A stretch of DNA of 15,237 bases, taken from Pelagophyceae sp. CCMP2097 (lineage: Eukaryota; Sar; Pelagophyceae). The DNA lies in assembly GCA_026770575.1 (NCBI GenBank), contig MU657205.1, positions 261,448 through 276,684 on the forward strand. Direction: 5' to 3'. Below are positions 1 to 8,928 of the stretch, piece after piece (the stretch's first letter is position 1; each line of letters begins with the position of its first letter). Position numbers and translations under genes: made by a program. The notes below the pieces were generated by a model. It saw nothing but the letters and a program-made list of their open reading frames with translations. It had not been told where the DNA came from and did not search any database.

Positions 1-377
1 CCCACGTCGCTGAAATATATGCTGAATTAAATCCTCCTTATTGAGATTTAATCGATTTCGACTTTGGAATCTTCCGCGGCCGATATCTGATATCACGACC
101 GAGTGCGGAGCACGTGGACTCGGACGTGCATTCCACCTTCCAGGTTTATCACGAGCGCCTTGTTCACCCGCCCGCACCGCGCCGGACCCTTGACCCTAAA
201 CCCGGACCCGGACTCGAGGCAAAAGGGCCGGACATGAGACCCGGTCCCTCAAAAGCCGAGGCCAGAGCCGAGACCCGGATCCTAACTCCGAGTCAGCCCA
301 AATGGGCGGACCTTGACCCGTCATTACCTCCGTTTTCACGAGTCCGGGTTCGAACTCGTAACCTTTTCCCTGGCCGC
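1..377. other. Left edge, no gene seen
   Basis: An AT-rich first 100 bases is followed by GC-rich sequence with loose GACCCGG-type repetition around 180-300. The longest reading frames here are proline- and arginine-rich and match no family I know. A lone CCCTAAACCC at about 203 is not a telomere array. I see no RNA gene or promoter. Confidence 0.5.
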
Positions 378-1175
378 ATGCGGCGCAGCCGCCTTATGCA
401 ACCGCAGCAGACGCCGCTGACGCCGCAGGCGGCGCAGCCGCCACATGCGGCGCAGCCGACACTGACGGCGCAGACGTCGCAGGCGACGCAGCAACCGCTG
501 GCGGCGCAGCCGCCTTTTGTCTCTGCTGGTGACGCAGTTGTTGCATGCGACGCAGCAGCAGCAGGCGGCGCAGCCGCCTTTTGCCACTGCTGGCTGCGCA
601 GCGCGGCCTCATGCGTCGCAGCCGCGTCTTGCTGCCGCTGCTCGTGGTTCAACCGTCGTTTGCGGCACAGCCGCCTCACGCTTCCGTTGCAGGTGGCGTA
701 GCCGACTTTTGCAACTGTTGACGGAGCAGCCACAACATTCGGCGCAGCCGCTTAATGCTGTTGCCGCTGGAGGCGCAGCCGCCTTATGCAGCCGACGCAG
801 ACGGCGCAGCCGTCTTTTGCTGCTACTGGCTGTGCAGTCAACTCTTGCGGCGCAGCCATATCTTTGTACCGCTGCTCGCGGTTCATACGTCGCAGCCGAA
901 GCAGCCGCTTTACACTTATGTCACATGCGTCGCAGCCGCCTTTTGTCGTTGCTGGCGGCGCAGCCGTAGCATGCGGCGCAGCCGCTTTATGGTTCCGACG
1001 CAGGCGGCGCAGCCGCCTCACGCATCCACCGCAAACAGCGCAGCTTCCTTTTACCTCTGCTGACGGCGCAGCCGATGCAGACGGCGCAACGTCGCAAGTG
1101 GGTAGCCGCAGCAAACTGCGCAGTTGTCTTATTTTGTTGTTGGTGGCGCAGCCGCCGCAGACGGCGCAGTCGCTT
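378..1175. repeat. Array of GCGGCGCAGCCGCC hairpin repeats
   Basis: The 15-mer GGCGGCGCAGCCGCC (six-base arms around GCA) occurs exactly at 428, 500, 564 and 1003. Shorter versions with core GGCGCAGCCG recur many times between 380 and 1160, separated by 15-60 bases of related GCN-rich spacer. The exact copies start in all three codon phases, so the order is not maintained by translation. Long frames on both strands give alanine-, arginine- or cysteine-rich low-complexity peptides, as expected from such DNA. Spacers are neither uniform nor unique, so this is not a CRISPR array. It is best read as a diverged satellite. Confidence 0.8.
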
Positions 1176-1655
1176 TCTGTTGCAGTTGTTTTCAAAACAG
1201 CTACTCTTCTTAGAGCGCGCGCAGTTGTTCATTGGTCGTTATGTACAACCGCTGGAGCTTGTCTATAGTCTCAAAAACGAGTTATATACCCTTTTTCATT
1301 TTTGGTGTTCTATTGTACTGTTCTGCGCCGCAAGCTTATAGTTTTCGGCGTTCCACAGAGAGAAGTCTACTCTTACCAAATACCTCTTGTCCCGCCTTTC
1401 ACGCGCAATCGCACGGGAGGGTTCGTAGGGTACCGCGCGGGATCGATCTACAGCCTCGCGTCAATGTAAAACTATCGCTGAAAAAAAATCGGCGAAAAAA
1501 AAGAAAAAAAAACTTGGAATCTGTACACGCGACATACGCAGCGGCGCGAACGAGCCGGTAACTTCAGTCCAATGGCAATCAACGAACAAAAATATACCAG
1601 TCTGAAAAATTCTTTTGACAGTTACGAACCAAAAAAACCTTAGATAGTAATAGCC
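1176..1655. other. Intergenic region, A-tract rich
   Basis: Base composition drops from GC-rich repeat to near-neutral DNA, with several runs of A at 1480-1512. No frame resembles a protein. It probably includes the 3' flank of the minus-strand repeat-protein gene. No clear poly(A) signal was identified. Confidence 0.5.
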
Positions 1656-1674
1656 GCCGGCCCCTACGGGGCCC
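1656..1674 (-). terminator. GC hairpin in 3' flank of the repeat-protein gene
   Basis: On the minus strand this is GGGCCCCGTAGGGGCCGGC, with GGCCCC/GGGGCC arms around a three-base loop, 18 nt beyond the stop codon at 1692. The same 19-mer with one change lies at 8833-8851, in the 3' flank of the oxidase gene. A role in 3'-end formation or mRNA stability is inferred from position only. It could instead be a small dispersed repeat. Confidence 0.5.
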
Positions 1675-1691
1675 TGATGCATAGAAATGAA

Positions 1692-4600
1692 TTAGGTTCG
1701 CCATACTCCCGCGTACTGCCCTTTCTGTTTCGCGATCCGCCGCGCCTCTTGCGCCTCGTCGATGGCGTTGAGCAGCTTTGGGGCGTAGAGGCCCTGCTCC
1801 TTGAAAGCTTCTTGAAGTGTTTCCAGGTCTTTGTCGTCAAAGGTAGCAAGCTTCTCCAACGCTTCTCTCCCCAAAGCGTCAAACAGCAGCGACGCCTCGA
1901 AGCCCACCTTCGCAAAGGCCCAGGCCAGGGTGGCGAGGCCGTGCGGCGTGGCGTGGTGCAACTTGCGGGGGGCTTCCAAGGAAACCTAAGAGGAAATTCT
2001 AGAGGAAATATCCCGGCATCTTGCGGCCATCCCAGCATTTCTTCGCGCGCGTTCCATCTCGCGGCATCCCGGCAACGCGGGCATCCCGGCGTGGTGCGAC
2101 GAGTGACGGCACCGGGCGGCTTTCGAAGACTCGGGATCCCGCCATTGTCCGCGGCCACAGGGTCCTTCCCACCGGCGTTGGTCGGGCCTCTGCGACTCTT
2201 ATCGGGGCCTCTGCTGCGACTCTATTCGGAGCTTCTGCGGGGCCGACTCGGTGCACCGTCCTCGGACTGAGCCGGACCAGGGCCTTGCAGGGCAACTCGA
2301 GGCCAGGGCCCGTGCGAGGGGCCGCCACAGAGAGGGGCCGTACAGAGGGCCCTTGCGAGAGTCAAGGCCCGTGCGAGGAAAGGGACCCTGTAAGGACCCT
2401 TGCAAGGAACCGTGCGTGGCAGCTTGATAGGGCCCTTCAAAGAGCCCTCGCAAGTGATCCTGTAGAGGCATCGCAAGTGACCGCCGAAGAGGAAGGGCCC
2501 GTCAGGAGAGCTTTCAAGGACCCGCGAAAGGGTGGTCTTGCACGAGCCTCGCTCCCATAAGCCCATATGGGAGAGTATGAATCGCAGAATGTCCCACGCG
2601 GCGGCTCAGACGAAGACCAAAACGCGTCAGGAAAGAGGGCAACGTTTGTGGCAACGTCCCTGTGACAAAGTCCGTGACATGGACCCCGTGACACGGACCC
2701 TGTGTGACACGGTCCAAGTGACAAAGCCCCGTGACAAGAGTCTCCGCGACGAGTCCCTGTGACAAGGTCCCTGTGGAGACGACGTCCCCGCGACGAGGTT
2801 CCCGTGATAGGGTCCCTATGGCAAGGTCTTTATGGCACGTTTCCGTGACACGGCCAAGTGACAAGGACCTTGGACAAGGCCCTGTGACAACGCCCCGTGA
2901 GGAGGTCCATGTGAGAAGGTCCCGCAACGAGGTCCCGCGGCGAGGCCCCACGACAAGTTCCCGTGGCGAGGCCCTGTACGACAAGGTCTTTGCGACAAGA
3001 AGCCTGTGACGAGGTCCCTGCGATGAGGTCCCTGTGAAGAGGTCCCTGCGACGAGGTTCCTGTGATGAAGTTCCTGCGACAAGGTCTCCATGGCAAAGTC
3101 CCTAAGACAAGAACTCTGTGGCACGGTCCCCGTGGCCCGGTCCCTGACAAGTGATGAGATCCCCGTGGCAAGGTCCCTGTGAGACAAGTCCCTGAGACAA
3201 GGTCTTTGTGATACGGTCCCTGTTACGAGGCCCCCTATTACGAGGCCCCCTGTTACGAGGCCCCCTGTTACGAGGCCCGTGACAAAAATCCAATGACTCG
3301 GACCCCGTGGAAGGGTCCCGTGGCAACACCCCAATTACACGGACCCCTTCGACACGGTGCCTTTGACACGGTCCCCATGACAAGGGCCCTGTGTGGCACG
3401 GTTGAAGTGACGGTCTCCGTGGCACGTCCCTGTGACAAGGTTCCTGATACACAGTCCCTGTGACAAGGTCCTTGTGGTGCCAAGGTAACGACGTCCCGTG
3501 GCAAGATCCCCAGGTTGGCCCACCCTCGTGTGGCCGACGATATATGGCTTGCCACGTGGTCCACGGACGCTGGATTCGCACGCGTTCGAAGAGATCCAAG
3601 GCCTCGACGCCCGCGGCGGCGTAGGCCCAGACGACGTCTGTCAAGCCCTGAACGTCGAAATTGTCCATTTTTGAAACGGCTCGGTCCGCGGCTGCGGCGT
3701 AGAGCTGCGGTGAAGCGTGTTTCGCGGTCGAATAGCCCCAAACCAATTGAACCAAATCCGCCGCTTCAAACCGCCCGATGGTCTTCACCGCTTCTTCCGC
3801 CAAGGCGTCGAACAATTTCGGCGAGGAGAAGCCGACGGTGGCGTTGGAGTGGACCGTTGACGCTAAAGCGCTAGGCGTGAAGCCACCCGACTTCAAAGTC
3901 GCCTCAGCGGCGATCTAGGTGCAAGGTCGGATGGCGCAGCATACGACCGATGAGAGCGCCCAAAGTGCTTTGGCTCAAGGTCAGCGTCTCCCCCCCGGCG
4001 CGGCAATGGCCTTCCACAAGCAGAATGGCCAAGGCTGGAACTCACGAGGTTGAAGAGTTCCGGGGCGTTGACGCCTGCTTTGGAGTAGGCCCAGACGGTG
4101 TCGGCGAGCTCTTGGGCGTTGAACGATGATAGTTTCGACAGCAAAGCCCCCGCGACGGCTTCGAACAAGGCCGAATGCGAACCGCCGTGCGAGGCAAAGG
4201 CCCAGGCGATTTGGGCGAGGTGCGTGCCGCCGAATTCATTGATATGAGCGGTTGTTTGCGATGCGATTGCGTCAAACAGCTTTCCGTGTTTGGCCCCGAT
4301 TTTAGACAAGCTCCACGCAATGATCGAGAGCTCCTGCGGGCCTGCAGAGGCGTGGGGGCGTGGGCTGGGGGCGTCGGGGCTCTGGCGACTCTTTCCACTC
4401 TGGCAACTCTTGCATCTTCTCCCGCGTCTCCCGCACCGCATCCTTCCATCTTCTTGAGGGCGACTAAGGCGACGGCGTCGAAGAGCTTGTGTGCGGCGGC
4501 GGCGATCTTTACGCGCACTTTGTAGGAATCGCCAATCGCCACGCGCGGCCCTTTCACCCTTTCGGGAATGGACTCTGGCTCGGGTGCAAGGTGCGCCACA

Positions 4601-6429
4601 CCCCAGCACACCTACGTGGCATGCGTGGGCAGCGGCACTCGTGGCGAGCGGCGCGCCTGGGCATGCGTGGGGAGCGGCACTCGTGTCGTTTGCCCGCGCG
4701 TCTGCCTCTGGAATCCGTTTTCACGTTAGCAAGATAATTTAGCCAAATGCTTTCAGACGCCGCATCATCACGTTCGCCAAATGTCGCGGGGCCCAGAATT
4801 CCACCGGCGGCCCGCGCGGCGAGGGCGCGCCGTCAGCGGTCTCGGTGTATGCGGGGGCGTCCAAAGCGCGCATGACGCTCATGGCCGCGTGATCGAAGAG
4901 CATATGGAACCGCTGATCCCCGGTGTTCATCGGATACTTCGACGCCTTTGCATCCTGGTCCATCTTGATCTTCGCCTGTGGAAGGCGTGGGCGTGCCAAC
5001 GAGCTTTCCGATGGAGAGGCCCGCAAAGGCCTCTGAGGTCTCCCCGCGGCCTCGACCACGCCGCCGTCTCCCCGCGGCCTCGACCACGCTGCCCCAGTCT
5101 AAAGGACCCCACAGGCCCCGGTCGAAGAGGGCTCCGGTATAGAGGACTCTGGTCGAGGGGCCCACACGGATTCCAGTCTTGAGGCCCTGGTCTCCCCGGT
5201 CTCGAGGCCCCGACGCAGAGGCCTCTCGAGGCCCCGGTCTCGAAGCCCCCGGTCTCGAAGCTGCCGAGGGAGAGGCCCCGGTCTTCCCGGTCTCGAGGCC
5301 CCGGTATAGAGGACCGCCGTCGAGACCACGGTGAAGGCTCTGGTTTCGAGACCCGGTACAGAGGCGCCCGTCTGTCTCGAGGCGGCGGGGAGGCACCTCG
5401 AGGCCTCTAGACCTGTGGCGTCGGTATAAGAGGCCTCGGTATAGAGGCCCCAGTTTATACGCATCGGTATAAGAGGCCCCAGTCTCTCGAGCCCCTCGGT
5501 CCTCTGGTCTTCGAGGCCTCTCGCCAGGAACCCCCGAACGAGCGTTTTCGGGTTCCGACGCGGGTGATGAACCAAACGGTTAATCGAGGTCGCAATGTTG
5601 ACGTCTGAAAAGTCGTGGTGGTTGTTCACAAATAATGACAAAATTTCGCCGGGGACCGTACAGTCCACGATCTTATTGTTCAGCGCGAAATTGTCGCGGA
5701 TCTGCCCGCCGCCGCCGCCCTTTGGAGGCACGTATCTGTCCATCGACAACCTGCACATCCGGGATATACACCCTATCCCAAGTGATACTCCGGGATATAA
5801 AGCCTATACCGACTGATACTCCGGGATACAAACACGCTCACGCACCGCAGCGAGTGCGCGTCCCTGTCCTCGTCGGCGCGCGTGCGCGGCTGCTTCTTTG
5901 CGAAAGATGCTGACGAGACAAAAGACTTCTCCTTCCGCCGAGGTTTATCTTTCACATCCCAGTCGTCGTGCCGGCGCCCTTGGAAGGGAAAGTTCTTTTC
6001 GTTGTGCGGGTCGCGCAGCGAACCGTCGGCGTTCTTTAGGCCTTTGCCGTAGTACCTGCGCGGCGCGTGGGAAACTCGCAGAGAGGCCCACACCGGGAGA
6101 GAGGCCCCGGCCGCGGGACGCCTGGACGCGTGTACAGGCCCCGATCCACGGAGGCTCCGGTCCACGGCACAGAGGCCACGGCACAGAGGCCCACCGCTGG
6201 CCCGCGTGGAGGCCCCGGTGCAGGGACCGGGAGACCAAGCCGCCCGGTCTCTCGCCGTCGTCCGGTACGCTGCCCGGCACCGCCGCGCTGAGAGCGCATT
6301 GGGCGCGAGCGCTGGCTTTCGGAGGTCGCGCGCGAGTGGGAAGACGCGCGCGACGAAGAAGCCGCGCCGCTGCTGCGCCGGCCGCCGCAGCAGGCCCGCC
6401 GCTACGCGTGCCGCGCAGAGGCCGACCAT
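1692..6429 (-). CDS. Organelle-targeted 37-residue helical-repeat protein (OPR/Tbc2-like), 8 exons
   Basis: Proposed exons on the minus strand are 6429-6281, 6055-5846, 5750-5540, 4975-4751, 4506-4437, 4341-4046, 3914-3582 and 1985-1692, giving 595 residues. All junctions keep frame. Residues 255-587 hold nine repeats of exactly 37 residues, pattern xLAxxxWAxAxxGxxxxxLFDAxAxxAL, and the period stays 37 across four splice junctions, which strongly supports the model. Residues 1-45 are arginine-rich, without acidic residues until position 36, and resemble a mitochondrial presequence. A basic linker and a motif of the type NIATSINRLVHH precede the repeats. Proteins of this kind (octotricopeptide/Tbc2-type) bind organellar RNA and affect its stability or translation; that role is inferred here. 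No C-terminal RAP domain is visible. Junction 4 (4750-4507) needs a GC donor and is the least certain; GT alternatives exist nearby. The gene diverges from the MYND gene. Confidence 0.88.
1986..3581 (-). repeat. Intron 7 (1.6 kb) of degenerate minisatellites
   Basis: The intron runs from donor GTGCGAATCC to acceptor CTTAG. It holds several tracts of 12-15 bp degenerate tandem units. About 2640-3520 is built on GTGACAAGGTCCCT (plus strand), including four near-identical TACGAGGCCCCCTGT-like units at 3226-3275. About 2280-2560 is built on AGGGCCCTTGCGAG. About 2040-2250 has looser ATCCCGGC and GGGGCCTCTGCGACTC units. Long frames across it are threonine-, glycine- and arginine-rich repeats, not proteins. 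Confidence 0.85.
3915..4045 (-). other. Intron 6 (131 nt)
   Basis: The donor GTGAGTTCC is the only classical GTGAGT donor in this gene; the acceptor is GCACCTAG. Phase 0 joining gives LFNL-IAAEA and keeps the 37-residue period. No tandem repeat stands out. Confidence 0.85.
4342..4436 (-). other. Intron 5 (95 nt)
   Basis: The donor is GTGCGGGAG and the acceptor CTCTGCAG. The split glycine codon (G|GC) keeps frame and the 37-residue repeat period. On the minus strand an AGAGTYGCCAGAG motif appears twice, so even this short intron has internal repetition. Confidence 0.8.
4507..4750 (-). repeat. Intron 4 with a 42-bp direct duplication
   Basis: On the plus strand GGCATGCGTGG followed by AGCGGCACTCGTG occurs at about 4618 and again at about 4660, a 42-bp period with a few changes. 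The duplication lies wholly inside the inferred intron. Boundaries are uncertain because the best-fitting donor is GC rather than GT. Confidence 0.55.
4976..5539 (-). repeat. Intron 3 (564 nt) of GAGGCCCCGGTCTC-type minisatellite
   Basis: The donor is GTTCGGGGG and the acceptor CTTCCACAG. Nearly the whole intron consists of 12-16 bp degenerate units such as GAGGCCCCGGTCTC and GGTATAGAGGCCCC, plus a duplicated CCGCGGCCTCGACCACG unit near 5043-5090. The repeat stops at both exon edges, as expected for intron-confined expansion. Confidence 0.85.
5751..5845 (-). repeat. Intron 2 (95 nt) with a short tandem unit
   Basis: The donor is GTGCGTGAGC and the acceptor GATGTGCAG; a CG|G arginine codon is split. 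On the plus strand a unit resembling TGATACTCCGGGATATAAAG occurs about three times between 5758 and 5835. Its sequence is unrelated to the tandem units in introns 1, 3 and 7. Confidence 0.8.
6056..6280 (-). repeat. Intron 1 (225 nt) with CAGAGGCCC-type repeats
   Basis: The donor is GTGCCGGGC and the acceptor GCCGCGCAG; a CG|G arginine codon is split to give SARR-YYGKG. The body carries degenerate units such as GGCACAGAGGCCCAC and GGAGGCCCCGGTG, related to those in intron 3 but not identical. Confidence 0.75.
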
Positions 6430-6724
6430 ATTCCGACCTATGGGGGCCGGCGCCAAGTCAGTCCGCTTCGAGTCCGCCGCGCCGCGGTCGACGGCGAAAG
6501 CTTCTCCGAACCCGGCGGCGTTTCCGCGATATTTACTTTAATCAAGAATGATCATGATCATATGATCAATCAAACCGTCACGGTGGGTATATAGGAGCAC
6601 ACTGTGTCGGCGCGGAGGGCAGAGCGCGGGTGAAGGTGCGGATGAGAGAGTCGAAATCACGAGGAAGAACGTTTCCGCGATAGATAAGTCGCGAGCAAGA
6701 TCGCGCAGCCTTGTCGCGGGCGAA
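6430..6724. promoter_or_regulatory. Divergent promoter region with TGATCA palindromes and TATA box
   Basis: This 295-bp gap separates the repeat-protein start codon (minus, 6429) from the MYND gene (plus, 6725). It contains two overlapping perfect palindromes, TGATCATGATCA (6549-6560) and TGATCATATGATCA (6555-6568). A plus-strand TATATAG follows at 6588-6594. A TATA-driven start near 6620 would put a 13-codon upstream frame (ATG at 6642, stop at 6681) in the leader of the plus-strand gene. Binding of a dimeric regulator is inferred. Confidence 0.5.
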
Positions 6725-7740
6725 ATGTGTCAGCCGTCCCGAAGCCCTGCTGCGTCTGCGACGCGCCGGTGCACTGCACCAAGTACAAGTCGCGCCACTA
6801 CTGCTCCAGGGCGTGCCAGCTCGTGGGCACAAGGCGCAGTGCAGGCAGATGGCCGCCGAGTTCTCGGACCGGCTCCTCGAAGAGCTTATGCCTGCAAAGA
6901 AACCCAAGGAGGAGCCGCCCATCGTCGCGGACGTCGCGCCGGCGGACGGTTCCACGGCGGCGGCGCGCTTATCGGCTGTTGGGCTGGAAAAGACGGCGGC
7001 AGTCAATGCCACTGCGCAGAACGGCGGCGCGTCGGACTGGCACGGCAAGTGCGCCATCTGCCTCGATTTTCTTCCATTTGGAGAGGGAACACGAAAGTTC
7101 TGCGAGTGCTGTTGCAAGACGCTCTGCATGGCATGTGCCGACAAGTGCCTTTGCAGCACGACACGCGCTGCCCGCTCTGCCGAGTGCCGGCCTCCACGTC
7201 GCCTGCAGAGTGGTTGCGCCGGATTCAGAAGCACGTGGACAAGGGGCATGCTGGGGCGCAGTTTATGCTCGGAACGGCGTACCGTGATGGCGGCCTGGGT
7301 CTCAAGAAGAGTCCCAAGCGGGCGTTTCAACTCGCTGCGGCGCAGGTCGATGCATCCGCTCAGAATCGACTGGGGCAGCTTTACAGTACTGTGGAAGGCG
7401 TCAAGATCAACCACAAGACCGCCGCGCTATGGCACCAACGCGCAGCCGAGCAAGGGCATTCCATCGCTCAGTACAAGACCGCCTTGCTATTCGGCCAGGG
7501 CGTGGCCCAGTCGTACGAGGAAGCCGTGAAGTGGTTCCGGCTCGCTGCGGCGCAGGGCGCCGCGAACGCGCTCTTCAACCTCGCCGGCTGTTATGGATAT
7601 GGCCTCGGCGTGCCACAGGACGACCACGAGGCGCTGCGCTCTACAAGCGCGCCGCGGAGCTTGGAGAACCCGGCGCTGCGGCGGAGGTCGATACCCTCGA
7701 AAAGTGGCTCGCGCTCAAGTCGCGTCGAGGGCCGGCTTGA
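6725..7740 (+). pseudogene. MYND zinc finger - RING-like - Sel1 repeat protein, frame-disrupted
   Basis: Homology moves through frames in order. A MYND finger (CCVC, then HYCSRAC) lies at 6739-6825 and its last HKAQC at 6828-6842. A RING-like block, CAICL to MACADKC, lies at 7051-7148, with its last pair CPLC at 7169-7180. Four Sel1-type helical repeats span about 7205-7700, and a short tail ends at the TGA at 7738. The frame changes at 6728-6729, 6826, 7149-7151 and 7637-7639, each time by the same step (+2 or -1). The MYND loop lacks the usual tryptophan segment, and two Sel1 units look shortened. MYND and RING fingers mediate protein binding or ubiquitin transfer and Sel1 repeats act as scaffolds; no specific role is claimed. 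An intact reading needs indel errors or recoding; a decayed copy is simpler. No introns were seen. Confidence 0.75.
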
Positions 7741-8320
7741 TCGCGCACTTCGGCCTGCGGCAAGCGACGACCCGCGGCAAGCCCGCGGCAAGCGACGGCC
7801 GCCGACGCCCAGCGCGACCCCGGCCGTAAAGACTTATCTGCGACGTCCAGCCCGGGGCACGACGCGCGATGGGCTCGGTTTCGCCGCTCGCGGCGGCGCG
7901 TTGTCGCGCGCACGAGCGACGCTGACCTCGACGGTGGTCTCGCCGAGTCCAGCGACAACTGCGCGGGCGACGCCCGTCGCACGGGCGACGGCGCGCGCAC
8001 TGGCGACGCCGCCCGGCGCGCGGGCGACGGCGCCGGCTGCGCGGCTGCGGGGCCGGCGTGGGCCGGCGCCTCGCGGTCCCTGGGTGCCGACAGCTGACCT
8101 CGACGGTGTTTTTTGCCGAGTCCAGCGTCAGTCGCGCGAACGACGGCCGCCGCACGGCGAACGGCGCGCGCTCGTGCGACGCCGCCCGGCGTTCGTGCGA
8201 TGGCACTCGCTGTGCGGCTGCGGCAACGGCGCGGGCCGGCGCGCGCGCCTCGCTGTTCAGCGTCGACGTCGTCACGTCACGGTCGTCAAAGTCGTCGTTG
8301 GAATATTAGTCCAATTTTTC
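7741..8320. repeat. GC-rich region with 172-bp tandem duplication
   Basis: GCTGACCTCGACGGTG begins at 7921 and again at 8093. Both copies run on through GCCGAGTCCAGCG, a GCGACGGCGC-rich stretch and a GCGGCTGCGG tail, a diverged tandem duplication of about 172 bp. Within each copy, short GGCGACG units repeat. A long open frame runs across it, but the composition is arginine/alanine repeat and all strands are open, so I treat it as non-coding 3' flank of the MYND locus. Confidence 0.7.
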
Positions 8321-8321
8321 A

Positions 8322-8351
8322 CAATCTCAAAAATTGACCGTTTTGAGATTG
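8322..8351. terminator. Perfect 11-bp hairpin
   Basis: CAATCTCAAAA (8322-8332) and TTTTGAGATTG (8341-8351) pair perfectly around an 8-nt loop. It lies between the two converging genes. A role in 3'-end formation is a guess. Confidence 0.4.
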
Positions 8352-8832
8352 AAGACGCCACCGAGCGCGTTCGACGCGCGCTGAAGCGGCGATTCCATAA
8401 ATGATACTCCCGTCGTGAATAGAATAGAGAAAATTCCCTTTTAGCGATAAACGTCATTTGCACTCTTTTGGACGTTTTGAGTGCAGCGCCACTCTATCGA
8501 CTGCACGTGGCTCCACCGCGCCTGCCTCTCCCCGGGATATTAAATTCAAACCCTCACGCCTCACTATTGTGCCCGGGTCCGCCAAGCTCGAAAATGAAAA
8601 AAAACTCGCACTTCAGATACCCTCGTTGAACCTACGACCGCCAGGGATCGATCGCGCGAGGCTTCGAGGCGGCGCCGATGACCGCGACCGATGGATGACG
8701 CCATTAATCTCCGTTCCGACGGGTGAAAATGGTTGCAAAGACGAAAACGACCATAAAATTACGACTTCCAGGAACGTTCCTCGGAACGTTCTCTAGGGGC
8801 AGTAACAGTGCTTATTATAGTCAGAGGTAGGC
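8352..8832. other. Intergenic region between convergent genes
   Basis: No frame here looks like a protein. The one visible structure is GGAACGTTCC at 8771-8780 followed by GGAACGTTC at 8783-8791, two near-identical palindromes in tandem. The spacing of GAA/TTC blocks does not fit a standard heat-shock element. Confidence 0.5.
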
Positions 8833-8851
8833 GCCGGCCCCTTCGGGGCCC
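8833..8851 (-). terminator. GC hairpin in 3' flank of the oxidase gene
   Basis: On the minus strand this is GGGCCCCGAAGGGGCCGGC, one base different from the hairpin at 1656-1674, and about 115 nt past the oxidase stop. Related GGCCCCGAAGGGGCC stems occur at 15009-15031 in a repeat arm. Function is inferred from shared position only. Confidence 0.5.
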
Positions 8852-8928
8852 TTATAGGCTTATAGGATTTCTTATTTAAGCGAAAACCTCGCTTTCGGAC
8901 TCCAACCGGGTGCTCGGGTCCCAGAAGT

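Noticed and set aside
200..215. CCCTAAACCC as a telomere repeat
   Set aside because: It is a single occurrence, not an array.
380..1017. CRISPR-like look of palindromic repeats with spacers
   Set aside because: Spacing is irregular, spacers resemble each other and the repeat, the setting is eukaryotic, and no cas genes are present.
114..1268. Several overlapping open frames on both strands of the left array
   Set aside because: All are low-complexity alanine, arginine or cysteine repeats produced by GCN-rich DNA, and the repeat copies lie in different phases. No domain is recognisable.
2021..3334. Open frames rich in repeated SQGPCH- or TGTL-like peptides
   Set aside because: They are translations of the intron 7 minisatellite, bounded by consistent splice sites of the helical-repeat gene.
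6725..8404. A 559-codon single-frame protein starting at the MYND gene
   Set aside because: Only its middle part (Sel1 repeats) is in the homologous frame. The start misreads the MYND finger and the end is translated GC repeat.
8771..8791. Heat-shock element
   Set aside because: The GAA/TTC blocks are separated by four bases in the middle instead of the canonical two, and the site is not upstream of a start codon.
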